From NCBI GenBank assembly GCA_018881555.1, contig JACAXG010000053.1, positions 1,079,895 through 1,143,894 of the forward strand: DNA of 64,000 nt, given 5' to 3'. Source of the DNA: Amblyornis subalaris (Eukaryota > Chordata > Aves > Passeriformes > Ptilonorhynchidae). Shown here piece by piece: positions 50,530-63,049 of the stretch; the first letter of the stretch is position 1; each line of letters starts with the position of its first letter. The notes below the pieces were generated by a model that did no database searches, was not told where the DNA came from, and worked only from the letters and a program-made list of their open reading frames with translations. Made by a program: the position numbers and the translations under genes.

Positions 50530-51178
50530 TTGAACCAGGGTGTGCCCAGGTGGCCAAGAAGGCCAATGGCACCTGGCCTGTATCAACAACAGTGTGACCA
50601 GCAGGACCAGGGCAGGGATTGTCCCCCTGTACTCGGCACTGGTGAGGCCACACCTCAAATCCTGTGCTCAGTTCTGGGCCCCACGCTATAAGAAACATGC
50701 TGATGTGCTGCAGTGAGTCCAGAGAAGGGCAATGGAGCTGTGGAAGGGTCTAGAGAGCAAGTCCTTCGAGGAGCGGCTGAGGGAGCTGGGGGCGTTTAGT
50801 CTGGAGAAGAGGCTCAGGGGAGACCTTATCACTCTCTACAATACCTGAAAGGAGGTTGCAGCAAGGTGGGGGTCGGCCTCTTCTCCCAGGGAACTAGAGA
50901 CAGGACAAGAGGAAATGGCCTCAAACCGTGCCAAGGGAGGTTCAGGTTGGACATCAGGAAGAATTTCTTCACTGCAAGGGTGGTTCGGCATTTGAATGGA
51001 CTGCCCAGGGAAGTGATGGATTCATCATCCCTGGAGGTGTTCAATAAATGACTGGATGTGGCACTTAGGGCTGTGGTCTAATTTAGAAGCTTGACAAGGT
51101 GTAGCTGATGGGTCAAAGTTTGGGCTCCATGATCTTGAAGTTTTTTTCCAACCTTTAATGATTCTCTGATTCTATGAT
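50530..51178 (+). mobile_element. CR1 LINE, 650-bp 3' fragment
   Basis: It begins in the C-terminal part of ORF2. The frame around 50618-50715 reads [12 protein letters not shown] and CAQFWAP, then after an in-frame stop (50716-50718) continues VQRRAMEL and [17 protein letters not shown], the classic CR1 ORF2 tail. The 3' UTR follows (GACATCAGGAAGAATTTCTT, then ACTGCCCAGGGAAGTGATGG) and ends GATTCTCTGATTCTATGAT at 51178. One nonsense change in otherwise readable tail sequence makes this one of the better-preserved copies. It directly precedes an LTR-like block. Confidence 0.94.
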
Positions 51179-51359
51179 TTTTCCTTGTCAGGTTCAGATC
51201 TCACTGGAGGAGGCCTTAGCAAACCCTCAAAGTGGCAAAGCCAGACTACAAACAATAAAAATGTATATAACTAAGAATAGAACTCAGTAAGGAAAAATAC
51301 AAGTGAATGGAAAGAAATTTGGAGAGAAAAATAGAAGTGAAAACCGTGTATTTTGTATG

Positions 51360-51910
51360 CTTCCTGAACTCCAGCTACCAGCAGGGTACAGTGGAAGTGG
51401 TGGCAAGGAGTGCATTCGGTGCAGGCAGCTCAGGGTGCAGCTGCAGAGTGAGCAGCAGGTTGAGCTGTGGGACAGGAGCCTGAGGCAAGAGGCTGTGAAG
51501 GAGTGATGACCCTTTGATAACAAATGGCCGGGGGCCTGTGGCCCAGCCAGGTGANGGACACCCAGAGACACGGCAGAAGCCAGTGACCCCCAGACTTTCC
51601 AGCGTTCAGACTGTGAGGGCATAAAAGCCCAGGGTTTCCTTTGTTTGGAGTCCCTCCTCNGAGACACNCAGCTCGAGTTGTTATTTTTTCCTTGCACCAC
51701 AACTGAATTATTTTAAAGGTTGAGATGTCTGAGACTCTGCTNTGGAAAAACTGGGGTCGAGCTGGTAAGGAACCCTCGTCTGACTGTGGGACTGTGGGGT
51801 GTGCAGCTGCAAAGGGTCCTTGGTCCCAGCTGAGGTGGTGCAAGAGTGACTGTCAGAGTGGCACCTGGATGGCCAGAAAGGGAATTAGTGGGAGTACACT
51901 GGTTTTTTTT
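51360..51910 (+). mobile_element. LTR-like element with promoter-type signals (tentative)
   Basis: This is a GC-richer block in AT-rich DNA. A TATA-like CATAAAAG (51620-51627) is followed about 20 bp later by GGAGTCCCTCCTC, resembling the start of the R region of retroviral LTRs. The following sequence (CCTTGCACC, GAGACTCTGC, GTCGAGCTGGTAAGG) also reads, from memory, like avian ERV LTR/leader sequence. I cannot fix TG/CA ends or a target duplication, and I see no canonical AATAAA. Several N positions (51555, 51660, 51668) fit a repeat merged in assembly. Boundaries are approximate. Confidence 0.4.
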
Positions 51911-52190
51911 CCCTACATGNATATAGTCATGGCACAGTGCCTCATCTAATATCTAAAATTTCTTTTTAGTACGTGTGGGGAAAAAGCACGACCAGNATTA
52001 TTTCAAGAAAAACATGTTTCTCTGATTTGTTTCATTGGATTTATAAATCAATACTTGGGGTTTTTAAACATTAATTCACGTGATCTCATAGATACTCTGA
52101 GAATGCTGACGTATATATCTGCAGTACTTGATCTGATGTGTGAGAGAAGAAGAAAGGCACTTTTTATGAATTCCTATAGTTCATATGCAG
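51911..52190. other. AT-rich DNA up to the assembly gap
   Basis: No feature is recognised. The sequence stops at TATGCAG, immediately before the N run. Confidence 0.5.
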
Positions 52191-52831
52191 NNNNNNNNNN
52201 NNNNNNNNNNNNNNNNNNNNNNNNNNNNNNNNNNNNNNNNNNNNNNNNNNNNNNNNNNNNNNNNNNNNNNNNNNNNNNNNNNNNNNNNNNNNNNNNNNNN
52301 NNNNNNNNNNNNNNNNNNNNNNNNNNNNNNNNNNNNNNNNNNNNNNNNNNNNNNNNNNNNNNNNNNNNNNNNNNNNNNNNNNNNNNNNNNNNNNNNNNNN
52401 NNNNNNNNNNNNNNNNNNNNNNNNNNNNNNNNNNNNNNNNNNNNNNNNNNNNNNNNNNNNNNNNNNNNNNNNNNNNNNNNNNNNNNNNNNNNNNNNNNNN
52501 NNNNNNNNNNNNNNNNNNNNNNNNNNNNNNNNNNNNNNNNNNNNNNNNNNNNNNNNNNNNNNNNNNNNNNNNNNNNNNNNNNNNNNNNNNNNNNNNNNNN
52601 NNNNNNNNNNNNNNNNNNNNNNNNNNNNNNNNNNNNNNNNNNNNNNNNNNNNNNNNNNNNNNNNNNNNNNNNNNNNNNNNNNNNNNNNNNNNNNNNNNNN
52701 NNNNNNNNNNNNNNNNNNNNNNNNNNNNNNNNNNNNNNNNNNNNNNNNNNNNNNNNNNNNNNNNNNNNNNNNNNNNNNNNNNNNNNNNNNNNNNNNNNNN
52801 NNNNNNNNNNNNNNNNNNNNNNNNNNNNNNN
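52191..52831. other. Assembly gap (641 N)
   Basis: This is an unbroken run of N. Large open frames drawn across it are artefacts of untranslated N codons. Its right edge lies directly in a pyrimidine repeat, so repeat collapse is the likely cause of the gap. Confidence 0.99.
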
Positions 52832-52975
52832 CTCTCTTCTCTCTTCTCTCTCTTCTCTTCTCTTCTCTTCTCTTCTCTTCTCTTCTCTTCTCTTCTCTTC
52901 TCTTCTCTTCTCTTCTCTTCTCTTCTTTTCTCTCCTCTCCTCTCCTCTTCTTTCCTCTCCTCTCCTCTCTTTTCT
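52832..52975. repeat. CTCTT pentanucleotide microsatellite
   Basis: 144 bases consist only of C and T. They are mainly CTTCT/TCTTC pentamers (52852-52925), degenerating to CTCCT-type units (52931-52970). On the complementary strand this is a GAAGA-type polypurine tract. The left end is lost in the gap, so the true length is unknown. Confidence 0.97.
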
Positions 52976-54143
52976 AAGAATACTAAATATCCTGGTTAGC
53001 AATTTTGAATAATTTAATAGGAGAGAGGTAGTACTTTTTCAAGATACATCAGGAAGGGGAAAAACATGGTTTTGACAACTTGTCATCTGAAATTATGAAA
53101 ATTGAGCTAATCATTCCTGTGCAAAAGTGGAACTGAATACAGATAAAAGCTTGTTTACCTGCACTGTTAATTTTTTTGTTGTTTAATAGCCAGGTAAGTA
53201 CCCCAAGCTATAAGTGGTCATTTATCTTTAAGTAAAAAGATATTGAAAGTGAAGAGTTAGAAATGCTCACTTAAGGGATTTCTGAACACTCAGAAGACAA
53301 AAGGAACTGTGTGCTAAGTGTAGGTAATAAGGAAAAGTTATGAGATTTTGAGATTTTTCATTAGCTACCCTAAAATACTATACCTGTGAAGTTCAACCTC
53401 TCTGTCAAAGGAGAGAAAATATGGTTTGTTATTATCACTCTTTGTGATACTTAGTCTGCCATACTTTTAATATATTGCAGTTTTAAATTTTTAATTATTA
53501 ATATTGTAAATTAATATTGCAATAGTCACATACATTGGAGCATAGCTGCTTTGTAAAGGCTACTACACGTTTTGTTTGCATGGTCAGCAGTATATCTGAT
53601 TGCCATTGGACTGAATACCTGGGGATGACCAAAAAGAAGAATTAATTTTACACTAAATCAAAAATATNTATGGATATGGCTATTTCTGCTGTGCTAAATA
53701 GTAAAATGATCATAAAGATTTTATTTATTTCCAGTTATGCCTTTTGTTGCAAACTAATAAAGTAATTATAAACTAATGATGCTGCAGTGACTTCTCTTCA
53801 AAAATATATGTAGCAACTTTACTCTTTGAGAAAGAGAGTAGCACATTTATAAAAAGCTTGAAAAAACTGCTGAACAGGTCTAGCTATCAAACTGAAGATC
53901 CAGCTGAAAATTGTAATGGCCTTTAAAAGACTTGATCATAGTGCTGAAATTCCATTTCTGATTTTCACAATGGGTAACAGGAAACTGCCTATAACGCTTC
54001 ACTCACTTTAATCAGAATTTAGATTCTGAATTTGTGTGAAAAAATGACCCCTGGAAAATGGTTAGTGAGAGACAGTGAGGAGCTTCTATGTCTGTCAAAC
54101 TGATTTTTTTGCTTTTGCCATCCTATAGTTTGCTTCCTAAAAA
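52976..54143. other. Unique AT-rich non-coding DNA
   Basis: I see no recognisable gene or transposon in this 1.2-kb interval. Confidence 0.5.
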
Positions 54144-54200
<57 letters not shown>

Positions 54201-54203
54201 TAT
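54144..54203. repeat. ATT trinucleotide microsatellite
   Basis: About 19 ATT units are uninterrupted except near the right end. They are followed by a related impure stretch (GTTATTACTACCACTACTAC) up to about 54230. Likely length-polymorphic. Confidence 0.97.
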
Positions 54204-57200
54204 TGTTATTACTACCACTACTACAACCATTACTAGTAACCAAAATTAGCAGGTAACACCATCAGTCTCTATTTTTATTACATTGATCTACAGGTCAGTG
54301 AAAGAGAAACCCTTCCTGAAAGGGAAAGGGACAAGGTATTGGGATTGTCTTGCAGAAACTTACAAAATTAATAGAAATCACACATGTGTTGTGTTGTANT
54401 TTTTATGACATTTAGAGTATGTTTTATCGTTTGGGTTTTTTTTAAGTTCAAGTGTTTTCTTAATATTTTCCAAAAGCAAAAGACAAAATCCATTATCTTT
54501 GTGAGCGTCAGACTGTATCATCTGAAAGTTTTGGTGAACTGAGAAACCAGACAAGTATTTAAAGTAGCATCTCCTGCTTTTGCTTGAGCTGCATCTGTTC
54601 AGGTATCTCTTGTTTAGCAGNGATAGCTTGGCTGCTGTCCAGCAGTTTAATTAGCACTTGCTTACCTAATCTCTTATAGCAGATATTATTACTGAATTCA
54701 GGGACTCTGAAAATCCCATATCTGACAAAGCAGCCTTAATAATGAAAATCACTATGTTTTTACGTTTTATTTGTCTTGGCAAGAACACCTACTAGAACAC
54801 ATACATTTTTCACTAGCTAGAAAACATGCAGTTCAGAGTTGCAATCCCCGAGTCGTTCACTCTTCAGAAAAACAGAATTGAGCAGAAATTAAAATTGAAT
54901 GAAAACTGGAGGGGGAGTTGCAGAGAAAGACAAAGTATACAACAGAGCATCATTTTCTAGACAGATGTTAATTTGTTTCTCACTGGGTGAAACCGATCTG
55001 CTGTAATGTATCTGTGTGTATATTTTGAAATGTTTTTGAGCAGAATATCTGTGAAGCACTGAGGGTTGATTTCAGCCCCTGGGTTTGTTCAGTTGTCTGA
55101 TTTCTTCACACAGCCTAACTAGTTTGGCTCCTGCTTTACAGCTGCCGAGTGCTGATTTTTGGAGACTTAAACTCATGAGGGGTGAGATGGGGGAGTAATT
55201 TCGTGTTTTGCTTAAAGGAGGGGAAATATCCTTAACCAGTGGTCTTGAGAAGCAATGCCACCTTGGTTTTGTCTCTTCCTCTCTAACCCTTCTCTTGGCA
55301 GGGGTGTGGGGAAATGGACGAGGAAGTATAGAGTTAGTGACTACACATGGACTACAAAACTAAAAACTGAGATATAGAGATATGCTTCTCTTTCACGGGC
55401 AGAATGGGGATTACTCTGTCCTTCTAGCAAAAAAGGAAAAGTCCATTTGCAAGCACGGGTGTGTGCTCTGCTCTACAAGTGNTGACCCTCTGGCTTAGAA
55501 ATTGTAGGGATTCTTATCCGTGCCTGCACAGCAAAGCATTCCTTTGTGTTTTCCTACCCTTGTTACAGGGCCCATCACAGTTCATAATCTCATATCATTG
55601 GATAAACCGGCAACAATCTTCATTGCAGTTCATCTGTCGTGCTATAAATTGTCTTTGTCCATCAGCTTCTGCTCAGGCAGATAACCTGTCCCTTCAGCAG
55701 AGATGCGCAGGGCAGCAGGGGCAGGTGCTGCTGTTGCACCCCCAAGGTGAGGTCTCTCCTCCCAGGATTCAGTGCTCAGGGGCTCCATCTGCAAACATGG
55801 GCAATTTGGTCATCACCTAATTTTACCTGCTTAATTTTCACGTTCCTGGTTGCTCCCTCACAGATCTTTCTCTACTGAGCAGTCGGGAAATCAAGTTTCT
55901 GTTCAGCACTAAAATAGACAATCTGAGTAGTCAGTACCCAAAATGTCAATTTTCCTTATTTTTTTACAATATATAAATTAAATCATTCTTAATAATCTTG
56001 TGATAAAATGAAGAAAATATAGTGCTTATTTTTTTTTCTCTCTTAGAAGAACATCTCTCTGATCTTTGATATTTTTGTATTGAGTTTCACTGCTTCTGTG
56101 TACTTTAGCAAAAGGTGTAAAATGTCAATAATAAATCATAATGATTAAATGGATAATGAAAATTGTATGTAATGGTTCTCTTGGAGTGAGCTCAAATTCT
56201 GCCAGGCAGCATATACTCATTTTAATCAAAGTGGAGAAAACCTAAAGGAAATGACTGACTATAGTCTGGTGTGATCATATTGAGGATTGATAGAGATATT
56301 GATAAAGTTTTCTTTAAGCATTTATTAAAATTAATAAGTTCCCATTTTTCTTTTGACAATGCTAGACCCGTCTGGGGGCAACCTGTAGCATTAGTAGGTG
56401 AAGCAATTACTTTCACCTGCTGTTTTATAATTTTGTCTTTGAAGTACACTGGTTCCAAGATTTTTAATATATCTTAAAAAAATAAAACATTTTTTTAGTA
56501 TAATTTGATGCTACAAATAAGCTTCTTAGTACTACTGTTAATGTTCCACCTGTTCAAATGGGAGTGTTCTTTGTGCTACAGTGATCAAGATACACATTGA
56601 TGAGTCAANTTGTTTTTTCTCTCCATTTCACATAAGCATAAGAGATGACCATAAGGGCTGAAGGGCTTTCCCAAATTGCTAGTCCCAAATAAGAGAAAAT
56701 AAATTAAGTACACTTGCACAAAGAAATGTAAATATAAACTGACCACAGATAAATGTAAGGTATAACTTAACTATGGTCTGTGAAATACAAGATAGTTTCT
56801 AAAGACTCAAGGAAGGAGACTGTGAAGCAATTTCCAGCAGTTTCAGAAAAAAAAACAGTTTAAGCGGTCTTAACATTTCCTCCATTGGTTGAGCTGATAG
56901 ACAGCTGATTAACCCAGAAGACCTGGCCCTGTTCTGCCATTAAAAACATTGGATTGCTTTATTAAGGAAGGGAAAACGTGGGCATTTTAAAATTCTTTCA
57001 GTCTGTACCTAGTAGGTACACTGTACAATAGTGTTTAGGAGTAGTTTTACTGTGATAAAACTTGATGGATTTCATTTCGTTTGTGCATTATTCATTTTAT
57101 TTAGTATTCAACTATATATCACATTTTCATGGGAAAGTTTATTTTCATTAACCTTCAGTACCTCTACATGTTCATTTTAGTGAAATGGATCTTATGATTT

Positions 57201-58029
57201 TTCTAATAAAAGCTAGAGTAATGCATTTATATGCAGATTAAATTAAAACCTAAGCAGCTGCTGGCAACTCAAGAAATAGGTCGAAATACTAACTTATGAA
57301 ATCTTCAGTTCCTTATTTATTTTTGGATGATTTTTCATTACTTTATGTTTACTATGTAGCTTTTTTGATTCTAACATTTTAGAGTTTAATTTCAATGTCT
57401 TTTATCTGCAGTGGTTAATTCTTTTACTATTACATTATGTAGCCACCTTTTCAATAGGCCCTGATTCACAAAGTTAATAATTCTACATGGTTGAATGCCT
57501 TAACGGGACCTGATATTCAAATGGGTCTTTTAAACATGCTTTCCACAATAGATCTGCAGGATATCTCAGGCTGGAAACAAAATATCTGTCACATAACACT
57601 GTGAGTTTGTTCTAAAAACTTTTTTTCTATTTCCATATCAAGAGGTTTATTTGTATCATAATAGGAACAATTTTATAGTCTACTGAAAGTTTTCCATAGC
57701 AGACTATTTATTAACTCCATAGTGCTATGTTGCACCAAAACCACAAACATAAGAATACCTTAAAAAGAAAGTGGGGAAGTTAAAGTAAAAACTTATAAGT
57801 GAATNCATGTTCTAGTCAGGCTGAAAATTTCCAATACACCTGGAAATCAAAGAATAGCAAAAAAATATTATATTTCTAAAACCTTTTTGCTGAAGTGAAA
57901 CCCCCACTCTGTTATGATTGTGTCTGGCACTTACTAATTTTTTCCTTTCTGACAGTTTCACTATACTTGGCTGCAGTGGGTTCCTCTCTTTTTTAGACAA
58001 ACACATCTTTTAATACCTTTTTCAGATAG
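54204..58029. other. Unique AT-rich non-coding DNA
   Basis: No gene is supported. A 119-codon open frame at 55461-55820 (+) is C/S/Q-rich with no domain I recognise and no splice evidence. The remainder is ordinary AT-rich sequence. Confidence 0.5.
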
Positions 58030-58735
58030 CTGGGCTGTAGTTCATCTGTTGTNCTGATCCCCTCCAGCAACATCAGAACAGGCAAAATTTGAATAACAGA
58101 GGAGAGATGTATAACTGGCATCTCTGTAATGGACTGGACACAAAACATGAATGTNTTTCCCACTAATCAGAAACCAGACTCCAATACAGACAGGACAGTG
58201 GTGAGAGGGAAGGAAAAAGACATTTCTTCAAACGCCAACTGATTTCTTGNTCATGAAGAACTGTAGTCCGTGGGAAAGACCCATATTGGAGAAGNTTGTG
58301 GAAGACTGTCTGCTGTGGGAGGGACCCCACGCTGGAGCAGCGGAAGGACTCCTCTCCCTGAGGAGGAAGCAGCAGGAAAAACAATGTGTGTCGAACTGAC
58401 CATAATTCCCATTTCCCATCTCCCTGTGCCACTGTGGGGCCAGAGGTAGAAAACTGGGAGTAAAGTTAAGCTCGGGAAGGATAAAGGGGTGGGAGAAAGG
58501 TATTTTTAAGATTTGCTTTGCATCTCGTTATCCTGCTCTTACTTTGATCTGTAATAAACTGATTTTCCCAAGCTGAGCCTGTTTTGCCTGTGATGGTATT
58601 TGGTGAGTGATCTCTCTGCATCCTTATCTTAACTCATGAGCCTTTTGTTATACTTTCTTTCCCCTGTCCAGCTGAGGAGGGAGTGGTAGGGCAGCTTTGN
58701 TGGGTGGCCGAGGTCAACCCAGCCCAGCAGTCCAT
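58030..58735 (+). mobile_element. ERVL-type LTR, degraded
   Basis: Recognisable LTR wording runs from GGAGGGACCCCACGCTGGAG (58318-58337) through GGAAGGATAAAGGGGTGGG to a polyadenylation signal AATAAA at 58553-58558. It is followed by AGCCTGTTTTGCCTGTGATG, GTGAGTGATCTCTCTGCATC and CCCCTGTCCAGCTGAGGAGG, then GGTCAACCCAGCCCAGCA near the 3' end. This order matches the common avian ERVL-like LTR as I remember it. The 5' end is diffuse and I found no clear target duplication. No retroviral coding region is attached. Small open frames on the - strand across it are shadows. Confidence 0.75.
58553..58558 (+). promoter_or_regulatory. LTR polyadenylation signal AATAAA
   Basis: A canonical hexamer about 170 bp before the LTR 3' end, consistent with the end of the R region in a + strand LTR. 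Confidence 0.6.
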
Positions 58736-59786
58736 GTGCAGGTAGTTGAGTGACTTCTGGCTGAGCATGAAGTTGGGGAATTTCTTTATAGAGACAGAGT
58801 TTTCCAAGGGAAGGAAAAAAGGAATTTTTACTAGATAAGGCAAGTCCAGAGGTTGGTAATACAATTTTGTGAAGGAGTGTTCATTTTAAAATCTGTATTT
58901 ATTATGAACAGTAATGTTTGACCAATTTGTCATCAACAAGAGAGAAAAAAACTCAAGTCTAATAAATGTTTTGTTTCAAGTGCTGATATTTTACATTCTA
59001 TGTTGTTGTGCAGTAATATGAATACAAAATATAATTATTTAACAGGGAAAAGTGAGTATATTTTTGAGTTTAATGTTATCCCCTTGTCTTCTTTTCCAAC
59101 TTCCCTTCCAAAAAGAATTTTTATTAAGATTGACCCAATTTTGTGGGCACCCTGATTTCGNTGAATTGAACAGATAATTTTGCTGGTTTCTGCAGTCATC
59201 TCTTCTTCAAAAAACTGGATAAAAGGTGGTGATACAGATAGGGTGGGCTCTTGAATAATAGAAAAGAGAAAAGAAGGTTTAGGTTTCCAATTCACTTTCA
59301 TGAGGAGGTTATAATGTATAAATAGAATAAAATGTGTTTTGAAATGTGACCTGTGGAAAATGTGGTTATACACAAAGCTATATAATGTAAGTTTGAACTG
59401 TGTGATTATTGTGATTTTAAGAAGGAATATAGCAGGCATTTAGAAGATAAAAGAAAAATCCAGAAAGGATCAGTTTAATGTTTGGGGTTTTTTTTCCTGA
59501 GAGATAATATTTTTGAGAAAGAGAAAATCAGTTCAGCTCTGAAGATACTGTGTTAACTCTGGAAAAGAGATTCAATCAATGAAGTGTGAAATAGAAGAAT
59601 TTTAGTCACACTTTCAGCAAAAATGTCAATGTAGCCTTAACTGTGGAGTTACTAATAATATTTTTATAATAATGAAAATGTCATATCATCTAGAGTTCAT
59701 ATGTAATCATGTAAAGTGCCTCAAATTAAATATGAGACCTGGATTTTAATTTTGATCACTCAATTCCTGCAACTAAAAATAGCCTG
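58736..59786. other. Unique DNA downstream of the LTR
   Basis: No gene is recognised. The - strand frame 59439-59035 (134 codons) lies next to the LTR but on the opposite strand and shows no gag, pol or env motif I can identify. Confidence 0.45.
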
Positions 59787-59814
59787 TCTTTCTTTCTTTC
59801 TCTTTCTTTCTTTC

Positions 59815-59875
<61 letters not shown>

Positions 59876-59876
59876 T
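59787..59876. repeat. TTTC tetranucleotide microsatellite
   Basis: About 22 TTTC units with two CTCTTTC interruptions (near 59800 and 59814). The complementary strand yields a KKERKK-type shadow frame. Probably length-variable. Confidence 0.97.
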
Positions 59877-62689
59877 GTCACCATTTAAAAAATCCCTTCT
59901 GAGGAAACAGAAAACAAAATTGAGGATGAAGTCTGTGAGAATCTTGGGATTAATACTTATGTACCTTATCCTGTTTATTTTCTTTATTAAATGTGGGAAA
60001 TAATACACCATATGCCATACAGTGAGGTTTAATCACATCAAATTTCACACATACTATACAGTGCATGTGGTTTAGTTTTGATTTTATTTCCTTACCTACC
60101 CCTCTGTGTTAGTGGCACATTAAAGAACTGATTTGCAATTTCCATTTCAGGAGGCATATAATCTGACCTAAAGATTTTCTTTATTCTATCTTGCTGCTGG
60201 TAGGTGTGTGTGTCATAATATGATTTTTTTCTAAATAAAAATAATCCTCTAGAAAAATCTTGGCCTCAATTTCAAAGGTTAGCTGAAAGAAAAAGATATT
60301 TGTGTCAAAATCTTACACATCGGGGTCGTATGTATTAATCAGTCTTTTCTGGAAAGATATAATCTTTTTATTCATGCTGGTGGAAGACTTTGTTTGCTGT
60401 GGTTAAGCCACAAAAAAATTAAACCTTTTCCTCAGGTATGTTTGTTGTCATTAAAGATCAAGCCTTAGAGAAAAGTGGTAATTAAGCTGCTGATGACCAG
60501 TGTAAGTTTGCTTACAGACTGCAACATAGCAGTGCAGAAAACATTGCTCAGCTCGAGACAGTTTTACTCTTAAGGACAATTTTCGCTTGATGTTGAGATG
60601 ACTGTGCTGAGGAAAAGCTTGATAAATACTATTTCTTAGTCCGTTTGCAAACCCAAATGTAAAATGAGACGCAAGTGTCAAATGGGAGACATGTCTGACT
60701 TCTCCTACTGTTTGGCTAATGTGCTGAGAAGTACCATGTGAACAGCCATCTTGAGCTGCTGGAGTGGCACTAATTTATTACTGTAAAATGGGACAATGAA
60801 TGGCAGCACTCAGGAAACCCTGGGGAAGGTGTGTGACAAAATGAGTGAGGGGTTGCTGTAACTTTTGTGACTGCTTTCAGAGGCTAAGCTCACCTTGGAA
60901 GGGGAGGTAGAAGTTATGTGTTACTTGGAGATGCCTACACTGACTGCCNTGAGCTTTGCAGCTCTGCAGACTGGAAGCTGTGCTGTCTCATTAGCACAGA
61001 GCTGCTCCCAACCTGAAGTACACTTAACAGCTTGTGCACTCTACTGTGCTAATATTGGGCTGTTTCATGCCCAGCCAGTGCAGGCCAAGTAAAGTGAGCC
61101 AGTCTCATCCTGCCTTATAAATACATGTAAGCTGTCTTTTTGTTTTACTCAGAATAGTATTGGAATAGGTACAGGGGAAAAAAAAAATGAAAACCAAACC
61201 AAAACAACCCAAACCAAACAAAAAAANCCCAAAACAACCAAACAGAAAAAGAAAACACGTATATGTGTATATTTGCATATGTTGTTTTTGTTTTTTAGCC
61301 TGGCTTCTTAGAGCCTCCTGGTAGACTGTTGCTCTCCTGCTGTATCCCTGTTTCAGGCAGTTAGCCTGGTGTCTAAACACCCATTGAAGCAACTGGAATG
61401 ACCCACNTATTTTTATCCAAAGGCATGAAAACTGTAGGAAGTCCAGGCAAAATGAATAACTTGATTATCAAAAAGGATCTTGTATTCTGGCTAAATTTCC
61501 TACCCACTGTTCTAATTGCTTAGAAATTCAGGAGTCAATGTTGCAATTTTAGGCACTTCTATATCTTCTTCTGTCTGTCTGCCAGAAACTGCAATCCTCT
61601 CCAGCGAGAGACCTTAAGTTTAACACATCACAAAGCAGTCAAACATCTTCGTGCATGAACTTAGCATTGCAATATTTTCTAAACTGATATGTATTATTTA
61701 CCCTAGAAAAGAAAATATGGGGAGATAATTTGCACAATTGCAGGAATTCACATGAGACAGACTTGGATGCTGAGGAGGAACAAAACAAAACAAGACAAAA
61801 CAAGGAGCAATATTAGCATTTTTGTTAATGAAAAGTATATGAAACTTTATTAAATATGTTGTTTTTTCATATGTCTTCTCAGCCTTTCATGATTATCCAG
61901 TCTTGTTTTTTGTCATATTTTTAACATACTCTTTTTTTCCACTTCATTACCCTTAATTTTATTTCTTTTAGTTTGGAAGAGAAAAAGATGGAAGCAGTTT
62001 CTTTTTTTCTGATAGAAAAAGTCCCTGGTCTTTATTCTTCTCGCTATCTGGACATAAACCCACAAATTCATCTTTGGCTGTGCAGATGATGGGATCTATA
62101 TCTAGTTGTCTACTTCAGTCACGTCTCCTTTTTTCTGACATAAATNTGATCCTATATTTGTACATTTCACATGTTGCCTTCCTACAGTATTAGCAGAGGG
62201 CTGTGACACCAGTGACCCTCAAATTGCACAGCTCCAGATTGCGCTCAGATTTCACTCTCGTTGGTGTTTCTTATACCATCCTGCAAGACTCATCATTAAT
62301 AATTAAATTGTCTATTTAAGTGTGCCTATATGTGCAGAGGAGGACAGTGAGGATACATAGAAGGTGAATTAGTTCTTAAATTGAAAAATCCCTGAAGAAA
62401 TTTTAAATAATCACAGATCAAAATCTATTTCAGCTCTGTGACCTTACCTTGAAAAATATACTAGCGTTTTCTTTACCTCAGTGCATTTGAGGTAGCAAAA
62501 AGACTGTACAGAGATCAAACAGAGTGAAGCATCACTCAATAAAAGTTAGTCTCAGAGGAATATTTGGGTTATAAGGTGTTCTTACAACCGTTTCTAATTT
62601 CATTGAATTCCTTTATATGTTCATTCCTTCAGTGTCTGGAAAGGCGCAGTGTGAGTTTGTAGGCCATGATCTTTNAGAAGGGGGCGCGT
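59877..62689. other. Unique DNA with a CA-rich low-complexity patch
   Basis: No gene or transposon is supported. Low-complexity A/C sequence (AAACC and AAAC steps) covers about 61178-61256. The section 60700-61100 is less AT-rich than its surroundings but unidentified. Confidence 0.5.
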
Positions 62690-62950
62690 GCAGAGTGGGA
62701 TTGTGAGCACGAGTGGGGTGTGCAAGCAGGGCCCCGCTGCGAGCGTGCAAACAGGGCACAGCCCCGTTGAGCGTGAGTGTGCACAGCCCTGTTGTGAGCA
62801 CCTGTGCTCTGCTGCAGCACGTGAGCGTGCAGGGCACCGCTGGGAGCACACAGGGCACAGTTGTGGGGGTGTGCAGGGCACTGTTGTGGGGGTGTGCAGG
62901 GCACTGTTGCAGCATGCAAGTGTGCAGGACACTGTTGTGAGTGTTGGGTG
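62690..62950. repeat. GC-rich degenerate minisatellite, unit about 23 bp
   Basis: The core unit GTGTGCAGGGCACTGTTGTG(GGG) is repeated with variation. Two near-identical 23-bp units lie at 62869-62914, preceded and followed by diverged copies sharing GTGCAGGGCAC or GAGCGTGC and GTTGTGAGC. Overlapping open frames in several phases on both strands across it are a by-product of the repeat, not genes. Confidence 0.85.
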
Positions 62951-63049
62951 TAAATGGTAGGGCTGGAATGCCCAGGCCTCTGGGTAAGGGCTGAGGGAAA
63001 AATAAATGAAGTGACTGTCATTGTGGGAGGCTGCTCTTGGCAACGCAGC

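Noticed and set aside
52055..53012. Large open frames of 273-314 codons over the gap
   Set aside because: They consist almost entirely of unknown residues from the N run plus the CTCTT repeat. There is no coding evidence.
55461..55820. 119-codon + strand frame
   Set aside because: It has an ambiguous residue, no domain and no paired splice signals. Composition resembles its surroundings.
59035..59439. 134-codon - strand frame near the ERVL-type LTR, considered as a retroviral remnant
   Set aside because: It is on the opposite strand to the LTR and lacks any gag, pol or env motif I can identify.
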